64,000 bases of DNA. Source: Catalimonadaceae bacterium JC749. Lineage in GTDB: Bacteria > Bacteroidota > Bacteroidia > Cytophagales > Cyclobacteriaceae. Positions within the stretch are counted from its first letter, which is position 1. Each line of letters opens with the position of its first letter. The notes beneath the pieces are model-generated. The model did no database searches. It worked only from the letters and a program-made list of their open reading frames with translations, and was not told the origin of the DNA. Positions 8,938-17,838 of the stretch are shown one piece after another. A program made the translations under genes and the position numbers. The stretch covers positions 744,001 through 808,000 of the forward strand of contig JAJNNC010000002.1 of NCBI GenBank assembly GCA_021730635.1, read 5' to 3'.

Positions 8938-9146
8938 TCATCCCGAAGTTTATTGAGATGATCGTCTACTTCCTGAGCAGAATGAAAACTACCTTTAGCA
9001 GTGCCTATCATATCAGCAAGACGGGTTTTCTTAGGTTTCTTTTTTTCTTTTGTATGCTCAGATTTACGAAGGATTTCCCACTCGCTAATAGGTACAATTA
9101 CAGCCTCTTTCTGCCCCTGTTCATTATAAATGTATTTATAACCCAT
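8928..9146 (-). CDS. Small antitoxin-like protein, partner of the PIN gene
   Basis: 72 residues from ATG 9146. The N-terminus MGYKYIYNEQGQKEAVIVPISEWEIL resembles the beta-rich start of Phd/YefM- or prevent-host-death-like antitoxins (…VVIPIEEWE…). It is followed by a lysine-rich linker and an acidic tail that could wrap the toxin. Size, order and overlap with the PIN gene support the antitoxin assignment. The exact family was not identified. Confidence 0.72.
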   Translation of the reverse strand: MGYKYIYNEQGQKEAVIVPISEWEILRKSEHTKEKKKPKKTRLADMIGTAKGSFHSAQEVDDHLNKLRDEWD

Positions 9147-9205
9147 ATCTCATTTTTAATGAATACAAATATAAATAAAAAAACTATCAGCTTCTGTTTA
9201 ATATC

Positions 9206-11575
9206 TTACTCATACCGCAGGCTATCCACCGGATTCTGCTGTGCCGCTCTGACGGTCTGCCCGCTCACGGAGAGCAGGGCAATGGTCAGGACAAGCACGC
9301 CTGGTATCACATACATCCACCACTGTATGTCAATGCGATAGGCAAAGCTGTCCAGCCAATCGGTGATGAAGTAGTTGGCTACAGGAATAGAGATGACAAA
9401 AGCCAGCAAGATCAACCGTACATATTCTTTGGATAAGAGGACCAGTATACTGGCAATGGAAGCACCCATTACTTTGCGGATGCTGATTTCTTTTCTTCTC
9501 TTCTCAATCATGTGGTTGATCAGCCCAATCAGGCCCAGGCAGGCAATGAACAGGGTGAAGAAGGTGAAATAATCAAAGATGGCTGCCATTCTTTTCTCAG
9601 AATGGTAGAGGTTTTCATACTGCTCATCCAGGAAGTGATAAGCAAAAGGATAGGCTGGGTTGAATTGCTTCCATGCATTTTTGATCAGTCCCAGCGCCTG
9701 AGAAGTATTGCCTGGTGCTATTCTCACCATCAGGTAAGTGTTCCAGGGGGGATTCATGCGCAATACCAGCGGTTCTACCTTTTGATGCAACGATTTAAAA
9801 TTAAAATCTTTGACAATGCCTACAATGGTTCCTTCATTGTCCCACATATTAAACCGCTGTCCGATAGGATTGGTAAGGCCGGTGAGTCTCAGGGCTTCTT
9901 CGTTCAAGATGTAGTTGGTAGAATCGGCAGGGAAATCAGGGGAAAAGCTCCGGCCTTCCAGCATTTCTAACCCCAATGTTTCTATATAGTCATAGCCTAC
10001 GGAGAAAGAATGCAGTAAAATATCATCCTCTTCCTTTTTACCCTCCCAGTCGAATCCGCCAAAGGAGTGCACCGTATAGGTAGGTATATCGGAGGAGACA
10101 GTAACGCCTTTGATCAGGGGCTGTTGTAACAGCTCATGCTTAAAGCTGTTGTAATGATTCATAATGTCTCCCCGGACAGGCATATATACCAGCAAGTCTT
10201 TGTCATAGCCCAGATCTTTTTCCATAAAATACTGAAACTGCTTGTATACTACCGTAGTCCCCAGAATCAGTATTACGGTGATGGCAAACTGCGTGACCAC
10301 CAGCACTCTTCTGAAAGTAGTATTGCTACCCTGGGTTTTAAATCCCCCTTTGAGCACCTGCACAGGCTTAAAACCAGAAAGAATGAAGGCAGGATAACTT
10401 CCGGCCAAAAAGCCAATGAAAAGGGCTCCTGCCAGAAAAGCGATCCAGACCGCTCGCCTCTCTATGCCAAAGGTGATAGACTTATCCACCATATTATTAA
10501 AATGAGGTAGTACCAGCACCGTAGCGGTCCAGGCAAGGAGTAAGGCTAATAGGGTCATCAGTACCGATTCACTCAGCAGCTGAATGATAATCTGCCACCT
10601 GCGTGATCCGATGGCTTTTCTCAGCCCGATTTCTCTGGCTCTTTTCTCAGACTGTGCCGTCGACAGGTTCATGTAGTTGATACAGGCAATCAGAATGATC
10701 GCTAGGGCGACGACTATGAAAATTCGCACATAAGGATAACGGAGTTCGGTAGTTCCATACACGTCTATATCAAAGTCAGAGTACAGGTGTATCTTCTCAA
10801 GAGGTTGTAGGTATAGAATATCGGTGAGGTCATCCCGGGTTTTACCAAATGCTGAAAATTGTGCCGACAGTGCTGCCGGGTCAGCGTCTTTTTCCAGTAA
10901 AAAATAAGCGTAGAAATAATTGTTACCCCAATCCAGGTACCAACCATATTGATACAGTTTACGAAAAGGAAGCAGTATATCAAACTTGAAATGGGTATTG
11001 GAGGGTAAATTTTCTACCACACCACTGATCATAAAATGCTCAGTAGTATTCAGGGTCAGCGATTTGCCCAGTACCCCTTCCTGTTGCCAGTCGGCACCGA
11101 AGTACTTTTCAGCCATGCGGGCGGTGATGACCATAGCGTTGGGATCAAACAAAGCGTTATCAGGATTTCCGGCCAGAAAGGGAAGCTGAAATACTTTAAA
11201 AAAAGTAGAATCCACATAGGTCACCTCTTCATAAAATTGCTTGTCATGCTGTTGGACTAATACCTTATCCGGTAGCGGGCGAAAACGGGTGTATTCTGCA
11301 ATGCCGGGATAGTTGTCTTTGAAATACACTGGCAAAATGCCGGGATTGGCTGCCACCTTAAATATACTCCCGTCATCATACTGCTGATCCTGTACCAGCC
11401 GATAGATTCGCGCTGAATTGGGCCAGAAGGTTTCATAGCGCAGTTCATCGTGAATCCAAAGGATGATGAGCATAGCGCAAAACATACTCAGCGCCAGCCC
11501 CAAAATATTGATCAGAGAATAAACCTTATTTCTGAGAAGGTTCCGGTAAGCAATGGTCAGATAATTCTTAAGCAT
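9206..11575 (-). CDS. FtsX/MacB-type ABC permease without prefix domain
   Basis: 789 residues from ATG 11575 (MLKNYLTIAYRNLLRNKVYS); a TTG three codons earlier is less likely. Duplicated architecture: TM1 with INILGLALSMFCAMLIILWI, first-half motif AREIGLRKAIGS, second-half motif RKEISIRKVMGAS, tail NPVDSLRYE. Compared with its neighbours the second motif reads EIS rather than EIG. It is the third permease of the unit headed by PadR 17069-17410. The 132 bp before it contain no prefix-coding sequence, so this is a prefix-free type. Confidence 0.93.
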   Translation of the reverse strand: MLKNYLTIAYRNLLRNKVYSLINILGLALSMFCAMLIILWIHDELRYETFWPNSARIYRLVQDQQYDDGSIFKVAANPGILPVYFKDNYPGIAEYTRFRPLPDKVLVQQHDKQFYEEVTYVDSTFFKVFQLPFLAGNPDNALFDPNAMVITARMAEKYFGADWQQEGVLGKSLTLNTTEHFMISGVVENLPSNTHFKFDILLPFRKLYQYGWYLDWGNNYFYAYFLLEKDADPAALSAQFSAFGKTRDDLTDILYLQPLEKIHLYSDFDIDVYGTTELRYPYVRIFIVVALAIILIACINYMNLSTAQSEKRAREIGLRKAIGSRRWQIIIQLLSESVLMTLLALLLAWTATVLVLPHFNNMVDKSITFGIERRAVWIAFLAGALFIGFLAGSYPAFILSGFKPVQVLKGGFKTQGSNTTFRRVLVVTQFAITVILILGTTVVYKQFQYFMEKDLGYDKDLLVYMPVRGDIMNHYNSFKHELLQQPLIKGVTVSSDIPTYTVHSFGGFDWEGKKEEDDILLHSFSVGYDYIETLGLEMLEGRSFSPDFPADSTNYILNEEALRLTGLTNPIGQRFNMWDNEGTIVGIVKDFNFKSLHQKVEPLVLRMNPPWNTYLMVRIAPGNTSQALGLIKNAWKQFNPAYPFAYHFLDEQYENLYHSEKRMAAIFDYFTFFTLFIACLGLIGLINHMIEKRRKEISIRKVMGASIASILVLLSKEYVRLILLAFVISIPVANYFITDWLDSFAYRIDIQWWMYVIPGVLVLTIALLSVSGQTVRAAQQNPVDSLRYE

Positions 11576-11641
11576 GGTGGTCAAAAGTGGTAGTCATGAT
11601 TATCAGGAGGGTAGCTCCTTTTCTTCACCCTGAAAATCCTG

Positions 11642-11671
11642 AAGTATTTGCAATTCTCCAAAGTATTTGCA
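11642..11671. repeat. Tandem 11-nt motif between two permeases
   Basis: AAGTATTTGCA occurs at 11642-11652 and again at 11661-11671, a 19-bp period, in the 132-bp gap between permeases. A degraded third copy (CTATTTTGCAG) lies near 11682. It might be a regulator site or chance. Confidence 0.4.
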
Positions 11672-11707
11672 GCCAGGGGTTGCTATTTTGCAGGGAAAGG
11701 AAAAAGC

Positions 11708-14380
11708 CTACTCATCACGGAGCGAATCTACCGGGTTGCGCTGCGCTGCCCGGATCGTTTGTGATCCGATGGTGATACCTCCCAGTACCAGTAACAGAAG
11801 GGTGCCTGCCACAATGGTCCCGATCCCGAAATCTACCCTGTTGGGCAGATACTGCAACCAAAAATTGTTGAGAAAATAACTCAAGGGGGCGGCAATGCCT
11901 ATGGAAATGAGAAGCATCTTCAAAAATGACTGGGAGAGCAAAAGGGCAATGCTAAAGGTTTTGGCTCCCAATACTTTTCGTATGCCTACTTCTTTGGTTC
12001 TTCTTTCTGTCGTATAAATGGCCATACCCAGCAACCCTAAACAGGCGATGGTAATAGCCAGGAAGGCAATAAAGCTGATAATGGTGACTATATCCAGAAT
12101 GCCCTGATGGGTCGCTGCCAATTGCTGGTCATAAAATTCATATTGAAACGGGTGCACCGGATCAATGTTTTTCCATTTTTCTGCCAACCTGGCTACCGTA
12201 CCACTCAGGTCGCCTGAGGCAATTTTTATATTCACATAGCGAAATAAGTCCGGCTGGTTTCGCAGCATCATCGGGCGCGTCTCATCTCTGTTCATGGGTA
12301 GGTCTATCCGAAAATCCTCTACCACGCCAATGACCTCCAAATCGGTGCTGTCCCATTTGGAATCGAGGACGAGTCCTACCATTTCAGCAGGAGAGGCATA
12401 ACCGAATGCTTTGACAGCTGCCTCATTGACTACAATAAAGCGTTCTGAAGCAGTTCCGGCCGGTGGCAGGTCTTTGCCTGCTACGATGTCAACCTCAAGG
12501 TTTTCTACAAAGTTTTCGTCGGCTGGCAATGATATGAAATAGGTATATTCCTCCTCGCTGCCTGCTTTTCGTAAAGAGGTACCATTGTTGGTGCCAGTTG
12601 CCGGAATGTATTCACTGGCTGAAACGGTAGATACGCCTGCTACGGATTGTAATTCGTTGGTTACAAGCTGATAATCATTCCCCTGCAAAGGCACGTTGAT
12701 GATATGCTCAGTAGAGAATCCATAATCAAAGGCCAGGAAATGTTTAAATTGCCGGTAGATCAACAAGGAAGTGACGATGAAGCACAGGGAAATGATAAAC
12801 TGTGAGGTACTGATCACTCTCCGCAACCCTAACTTTCCAGGTTGTATATTCCCTATGTTTTTGAGCACTTTCACCGGGCGGTACTTGGATAGAAACAAGG
12901 CCGGGTAAAAGCCGGCAAACAACCCAATGATGAGGGCAAAGCCTACGAAAATACTGTAAACAATCATGTTTTCCTGCAGCTCGAAGCGTAAGTGCCGGTT
13001 GATCCAAAGATCCATGAAAGCATTCTTCAGAAAAAAGAGCAAAACGATAGCCAAGCCCAGAGCCAGCAAAGCCGTCATCATAGATTCGCTCAGAAATTGA
13101 TACACCAGGTCTTTTCTTAGCGCTCCTGTTACTTTTCTGACACCAATTTCCTTGGCACGGGTAAGGGCCCGGGCGATGGATAAATTGGTATAGTTGAGGC
13201 AGGCGGATAGCATGATGATCAGTGCCAGACTTGCCAGCACATAGTATGCTACAAGCGGCAGGCCATGATTGGGCGCATTACCCAAAATGGGGCCTGGCGT
13301 AATATCCATGAGGGGTTGCGCTGAGAATTGAAAATCTTCCCGGTCTTCTAAGCCAGCATACTGGCGTTGGGCGATATCATGGAGGGAAGCAGTTAAATCC
13401 TGGATATTGCTTTCAGGGTATAGCAGTGCATAGGTGTAACATTGAAAATGATTGGGCCAATCATTGGAAAGGTCTGTCATTTTCCCTTCAGCATACAATA
13501 CGGGTAATGAAGCAGAAGAAATCAGCACATCAAATGTCAAATGGGATTTGTGATTTTTATTGTCGATAACGCCGGTAACCGTATACAGCCCCCAGGGCAC
13601 TGAGATATCGCCAGGTCCGCCCCCTAACAGCGGTAACCTCCGGTCTATCCATTCTACTGTTTTACCCAGTGGATCTTCTTCCTGAAAAAGGCTGGTAGCT
13701 AACGCTTGGGTGATCACCATGGTGTTAGGAGCTTGAAGGGCTGTCTGGGAATTCCCTTTTGCTAAGGGATAGCTGAAAACATCAAAAAAGGAAGTGTCGG
13801 CAAAAAAGCCACGCATTTCCGCCATACGCTGTTGGTAGATAGCCTCACCACCTACTCCCTGGATCAGATGCGTGCTGGCTTCAATTGCGGGATAATCATT
13901 TTTTAATGTGTTCGCCAGAGGAACGGGTGTCGTGGCATAAGGGGCTTTGGCATCTTTGGGCTCAGCCAGAATACGATAGATTCTGTCTTTCTTTACATGA
14001 AACTGATCATAGCCTTTCTGGTCGGCCAGCATCAGGATGATCAGCATACAGACAGACAGGGCCACAGCCAGTCCGAATACATTGATAAAGGAGAAAGTCT
14101 TGTATTTCAGAACATTCCTGATACTTACTTTGAGATAATTATGCAACATCATCGTTTGAGGGGTTGGGTTATGTAATTCTTTTCTTTTAAGTACAAAAGG
14201 CCGGAAAAACTTCAGCGTATGCCAGATATAAAGCCACCTAGCCTTCTTCACTCCATGCTGCTCTACCCATTGGCCATAGAGTTCATGCAAATCTCCCTGT
14301 ACTTCTTCCAGCAGGTGAGCAGCACAGAAGTACTCCAACAAGCGGTCAGCAAATTGTGGTGGTTGAAATTTATTCATCAT
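11708..14380 (-). CDS. Prefix-domain FtsX/MacB-type permease
   Basis: 890 residues; the start is ATG 14380 or the next codon, ATG 14377. Prefix domain: PPQFADRLLEYFCAAHLLEEV, then DLHELYGQWVEQHGVKKARW and a hydrophobic close WHTLKFFRPF. The body begins MLHNYLKVSIRNVLKYKTFS and has the duplicated plan, with AKEIGVRKVTGA and TKEVGIRKVLGA. Its first extracytoplasmic domain has an extra-long DRRLPLLGGGPGDISVPWG region not seen in the sister proteins. It ends NPVDSLRDE. Middle gene of the PadR 17069 unit; the 97-bp gap before it contains a weak hairpin. Confidence 0.93.
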   Translation of the reverse strand: MMNKFQPPQFADRLLEYFCAAHLLEEVQGDLHELYGQWVEQHGVKKARWLYIWHTLKFFRPFVLKRKELHNPTPQTMMLHNYLKVSIRNVLKYKTFSFINVFGLAVALSVCMLIILMLADQKGYDQFHVKKDRIYRILAEPKDAKAPYATTPVPLANTLKNDYPAIEASTHLIQGVGGEAIYQQRMAEMRGFFADTSFFDVFSYPLAKGNSQTALQAPNTMVITQALATSLFQEEDPLGKTVEWIDRRLPLLGGGPGDISVPWGLYTVTGVIDNKNHKSHLTFDVLISSASLPVLYAEGKMTDLSNDWPNHFQCYTYALLYPESNIQDLTASLHDIAQRQYAGLEDREDFQFSAQPLMDITPGPILGNAPNHGLPLVAYYVLASLALIIMLSACLNYTNLSIARALTRAKEIGVRKVTGALRKDLVYQFLSESMMTALLALGLAIVLLFFLKNAFMDLWINRHLRFELQENMIVYSIFVGFALIIGLFAGFYPALFLSKYRPVKVLKNIGNIQPGKLGLRRVISTSQFIISLCFIVTSLLIYRQFKHFLAFDYGFSTEHIINVPLQGNDYQLVTNELQSVAGVSTVSASEYIPATGTNNGTSLRKAGSEEEYTYFISLPADENFVENLEVDIVAGKDLPPAGTASERFIVVNEAAVKAFGYASPAEMVGLVLDSKWDSTDLEVIGVVEDFRIDLPMNRDETRPMMLRNQPDLFRYVNIKIASGDLSGTVARLAEKWKNIDPVHPFQYEFYDQQLAATHQGILDIVTIISFIAFLAITIACLGLLGMAIYTTERRTKEVGIRKVLGAKTFSIALLLSQSFLKMLLISIGIAAPLSYFLNNFWLQYLPNRVDFGIGTIVAGTLLLLVLGGITIGSQTIRAAQRNPVDSLRDE

Positions 14381-14444
14381 AATCGTTTAATGGCTCTTTC
14401 CCGTGATATTTACCAAACAGGTTCGGGTTATCGACCAAGAAATA

Positions 14445-14465
14445 GTAGGATAGCACCATTCCTAC
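14445..14465 (-). terminator. Weak intercistronic hairpin
   Basis: GTAGGA (14445-14450) pairs with TCCTAC (14460-14465) across a 9-nt loop, between the stop of permease 14478 and the start of permease 11708. Only a loose T-rich tail follows on the minus strand, so it is at best a partial terminator or a transcript-stability element. Confidence 0.3.
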
Positions 14466-14477
14466 CAAATAAATGAT

Positions 14478-17066
14478 TCATTCATTTCTCAAACTATCCA
14501 CTGGATTAGCCAAAGCAGCCCGGATGCTTTGGAATCCCACAGTTAACAGTGCGATGATAGCTGCTATTACTCCAGCTAGTACAAACATCCACCATGCTAG
14601 GGAGATGTGATAATCCATCTTCTGTAGCAGTTGCTGCATGGTCCAACCTGCCAGGGGCGCTGCCACAATAAATGACCATACTACAGGCTTGAGAAAATCA
14701 TGAGATAATGAAAAACTAATTTGTGATACAGAGGCTCCCAACACTTTCCGAATTCCAATTTCTTTTCTACGTTGTTCTGCTATATAGGCTGAGAGTCCTA
14801 CCAAACCTAAACAGGCAATGAAAATGGCTAATCCGCTAAAAGTGGTGGTCAGATTGCCAATTCCACGAATTTCATCAAATTGCATCTGATATTCTTCCTT
14901 GGTAAAATGAAAATCAAAAGGGTACGTAGGGCTATGCTTTTTGATGACAGTTTCCATCTGGGCAATCCGTTGTTTCCACTCTGCATCATTCTGAAACCGT
15001 ACGAAAAAATGTCCCAATCCATTCGTTCTGAGAAAAATGATCATGGGTTCCGGGTCTGAAGTCGGATTGTTAAACACAAAATCATCTACTACTCCAATAA
15101 CCTGGTTATTTTCCCCAACGATGGTTCCAATAGGCTCTTTCAGTCCCATCCGCTGTACAGCTGTTTTATTAAGTAAACAGGCAGATTGATCGCTTCCATA
15201 ATCAGGACTAAAATCCCGTCCTTCCAGCAAATGCAAACCCGCCGTTTTGACCCAATCGTATTGTACCCAGGTTACCGTAATTTTAAAGTCTTCTTCAGGA
15301 TTTTTACCAGGCCAGGAAAAATCCGTAAATCCACCTCCTAGTTGTAGCAGATTATCAGTGCTGGCAGAAACAGAAGTAACTCCTGGAATGTGCAGCAGAT
15401 CATTTTTTACTACTGCAAACTGCTTACTCAAATCGCCATTTGCCGGAATTTCAATCAGGTTTTCCTGTTCGTAACCTAAAGGACGTTTCTGCACATAATC
15501 CAGTTGTTTAAATATGACGATGGTGGTTATAAGGAGGAAGATGGATATAATAAATTGAAAAGTTACCAATCCCTTTCTTAGCCTGGCCGCCCATCTGCCC
15601 TGAATTACTACTCCTTTCAATACTCTGATCGGTTGAAATCCGCTTAAATAAAAGGCTGGGTAGCTTCCTGCAACAATACCGGTTATCAGTCCAATTACTA
15701 AAAGTGAGGACCAAATCTGCCAATTTGTAAAATTAAAGTCTAATTTCTTTACAATAAGTTGATTGAAAAAAGGTATCAGCAAATTCACCAAACAGATGCT
15801 TAAGGCTAATCCAAGGAAAGTCATCAGCAGGGCCTCACTCAAAAACTGTCCAACAATCAATCTGCGATAGGCTCCCATCACTTTTCTAATGCCTACCTCA
15901 CGGGCCCTTCTTTCTGATCGGGCGGTTGCCAGATTCATGAAATTGATGCAGGCGATTAGCAGAATAAAAATACCGAGGCATCCCAGAATCTGAATCATTT
16001 CAATATTACCTCCGACAGGTTCACCATTCCTGAATTTACTATACAAATGCAATTTGGCCAATGGGTAAGCAAATAGCTCTACCTTCTCATTCTCTAAATT
16101 TTCGGTAAGTAAAAATTTAATTTTTTTATTGAATAAACTCAGATCCGTTTCGGGTTGCAACGCCACAAAATTTATAAAAGAGTTATTATCCCATTTTAAC
16201 TTCTCTTTTTGTTCGAGCAACCGGAAGGGCAATACCATATCAAACTTAAAAGTGCTATTGTTTGGCACATCCTGTATCACGGCACCCACCTGTAATTCAT
16301 CCGTATTATTCAACCGAACAGTTTTCCCCATAGGATTTTGGTCACCAAACCATTTTTTGGCCGTGCTTTCAGTGATGACCAATGAACTTGGATCATTCAA
16401 TGCCTTAACAGGGTCTCCCATCAGCGCGGGGAAAGTTAGAATATTGAATAAATCACCCTCTGCATACATCCCATTTTCATAAGAACTTTCCGTCTCACGA
16501 TTGATTAAATGTTGACCAAATCCGCCTGTACATGCTACATATTTTATTTCTGGAAAATCATCACGCAATTTAGATGACAATGGCGCAGGCGTTGTTTCTC
16601 CGGTATAGATAGTTCCGCTTAAATCCTGGTTTTTCATCATCACGAAGGTATCAGGCAGATTCTTATGGAACTTGTCAAAGCTGAATTCAAGGGAAATCCA
16701 TAGAAGAATAAGGATTCCACAAGCCAGCCCAACCGCTAAACCTGTTACATTGAGTATTGAGTAAAGCCGATGGAGGAGAATATTTCTCCAGGCGATTTTC
16801 AGGTAGTTTTGAAGCATATCTATAGTTAAGTTTTTTTGGTATAGTAATTTTTCTTTTTTGAATACATAAGGGCGTAAATACGACAGCACTTCTCTGACAT
16901 ATTGCCTTCTGGCTTTACCAACACCTACTTTTCCTGCTCTCAGATAGAACCTTTCATGCAAATCGCCCATCACCTCTTCCAGCAAGTGCGGGGCACAAAA
17001 CCGCTCCAGTAACTTGTCCGGCCAGCGGGGAGGAGATGCATCAGGCTTTTGCTCTTTTGGTAACAT
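14478..17066 (-). CDS. Prefix-domain FtsX/MacB-type permease
   Basis: 862 residues from ATG 17066 (MLPKEQKPDASPPRWPDKLL). The frame is open further upstream, but that part overlaps the PadR gene, and this ATG lies 2 nt after the PadR stop. Prefix: LLERFCAPHLLEEVMGDLHE and a KARRQYVREVLSYLRPYVF close. The body starts MLQNYLKIAWRNILLHRLYS; motifs AREVGIRKVMGA and RKEIGIRKVLGA; tail NPVDSLRNE. First permease of its unit. The extracytoplasmic domains are lysine- and asparagine-rich compared with the neighbours, suggesting divergent ligands. Confidence 0.94.
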   Translation of the reverse strand: MLPKEQKPDASPPRWPDKLLERFCAPHLLEEVMGDLHERFYLRAGKVGVGKARRQYVREVLSYLRPYVFKKEKLLYQKNLTIDMLQNYLKIAWRNILLHRLYSILNVTGLAVGLACGILILLWISLEFSFDKFHKNLPDTFVMMKNQDLSGTIYTGETTPAPLSSKLRDDFPEIKYVACTGGFGQHLINRETESSYENGMYAEGDLFNILTFPALMGDPVKALNDPSSLVITESTAKKWFGDQNPMGKTVRLNNTDELQVGAVIQDVPNNSTFKFDMVLPFRLLEQKEKLKWDNNSFINFVALQPETDLSLFNKKIKFLLTENLENEKVELFAYPLAKLHLYSKFRNGEPVGGNIEMIQILGCLGIFILLIACINFMNLATARSERRAREVGIRKVMGAYRRLIVGQFLSEALLMTFLGLALSICLVNLLIPFFNQLIVKKLDFNFTNWQIWSSLLVIGLITGIVAGSYPAFYLSGFQPIRVLKGVVIQGRWAARLRKGLVTFQFIISIFLLITTIVIFKQLDYVQKRPLGYEQENLIEIPANGDLSKQFAVVKNDLLHIPGVTSVSASTDNLLQLGGGFTDFSWPGKNPEEDFKITVTWVQYDWVKTAGLHLLEGRDFSPDYGSDQSACLLNKTAVQRMGLKEPIGTIVGENNQVIGVVDDFVFNNPTSDPEPMIIFLRTNGLGHFFVRFQNDAEWKQRIAQMETVIKKHSPTYPFDFHFTKEEYQMQFDEIRGIGNLTTTFSGLAIFIACLGLVGLSAYIAEQRRKEIGIRKVLGASVSQISFSLSHDFLKPVVWSFIVAAPLAGWTMQQLLQKMDYHISLAWWMFVLAGVIAAIIALLTVGFQSIRAALANPVDSLRNE

Positions 17067-17068
17067 AA

Positions 17069-17410
17069 TTAAGCAATATTGATTTGAGGTAAAGATTGGG
17101 GTGCAATTCGATCCCACAGGCTGTTCCTCACTTCCCGCACTTCGTGGAGAATTCTGCTACCTGCTACAGTTACCATGAAAATGCGTTTTCTTCTGCCGCC
17201 CCGTTCCGGTGTAGCTTCGCCCATTTCAGATTTTACAAAGCCTTTGTTTTCCAGGCGTTGCAAGGCGGCATGCACAGCCCCTGTAGTTATGGTTTTGCCG
17301 GTTTGCTGCTCGAGTTCTTCGGCAATTACCACACTATAAGCTTCGGGAGTGAGCACGGCTACCGTCAGTAGCACCACTTCTTCAAATTCACCTAGATCAC
17401 TTCTTCTCAT
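17069..17410 (-). CDS. PadR family transcriptional regulator
   Basis: 113 residues from ATG 17410: MRRSDLGEFEEVVLLTVAVL, EAYSVVIAEEL, recognition segment TTGAVHAALQRLENKGFV, wing GGRRKRIFMVTVAG. Stop codon 2 nt before the permease start, so the two are surely co-transcribed and probably translationally coupled. The upstream region carries an 18-nt box shared with the PadR gene at 38126-38464. Role inferred from the family: ligand-responsive repressor of its own permease unit. Confidence 0.93.
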   Translation of the reverse strand: MRRSDLGEFEEVVLLTVAVLTPEAYSVVIAEELEQQTGKTITTGAVHAALQRLENKGFVKSEMGEATPERGGRRKRIFMVTVAGSRILHEVREVRNSLWDRIAPQSLPQINIA

Positions 17411-17455
17411 GAGTATATAGACATTGATTTTCGGAATGATTACTTCTATTTCGGT

Positions 17456-17473
17456 AGAACAAATGTGTTGCCA
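17456..17473 (-). promoter_or_regulatory. Shared PadR upstream box
   Basis: The plus-strand text AGAACAAATGTGTTGCCA matches 38489-38506 upstream of another PadR gene at 16 of 18 positions. On the coding strand it contains CATTTG, close to the Bacteroidota -7 consensus TAnnTTTG, so the box may be promoter plus operator. Confidence 0.5.
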
Positions 17474-17578
17474 GGAAATAAAAATGGCTTTTATGGCCAG
17501 GGAAGAGGTGTTTTAATAGCTACTAACATTCTAGATTGTGCGGTAATGAACAATGGTTATCCGATTTAGAACAATTTA

Positions 17579-17803
17579 TTAATCATTCCGCAGGTTATCT
17601 ACTGGGTTCATTAAGGCGGCTTTGATGGTCTGGAAACTGATGGTAAAGAAGGCGATCAGAAAGCTCACGATGCCTACTACCGCAAATATCCACCAGCTCA
17701 TATCAATCCGGTAAGTAAAGTTCTGTAACCATTGCTCAGCGGCATAATAGCCCACAGGCATCGCAATGAAAAAGGCAATGACCACGAGGTTGACAAAATC
17801 TTT
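17579..17803 (-). pseudogene. Relic of a permease C-terminal TM block
   Basis: The frame reads KDFVNLVVIAFFIAMPVGYYA, NFTYRIDMSWWIF, and TISFQTIKAALMNPVDNLRND with a TAA stop at 17579-17581. This is the last ~75 residues (final two TMs and tail) of a prefix-type permease. Upstream of KDF comes an in-frame stop and unrelated sequence, so the first ~90% of the gene is gone. It lies 35 bp downstream of the permease ending at 17839 and before the PadR 17410 promoter. A 68-residue product from ATG 17785 is possible but unlikely to be functional. Confidence 0.85.
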
Positions 17804-17838
17804 CTAAAAATTTAAGCGTCTACCCAGGCATTTCTCCA

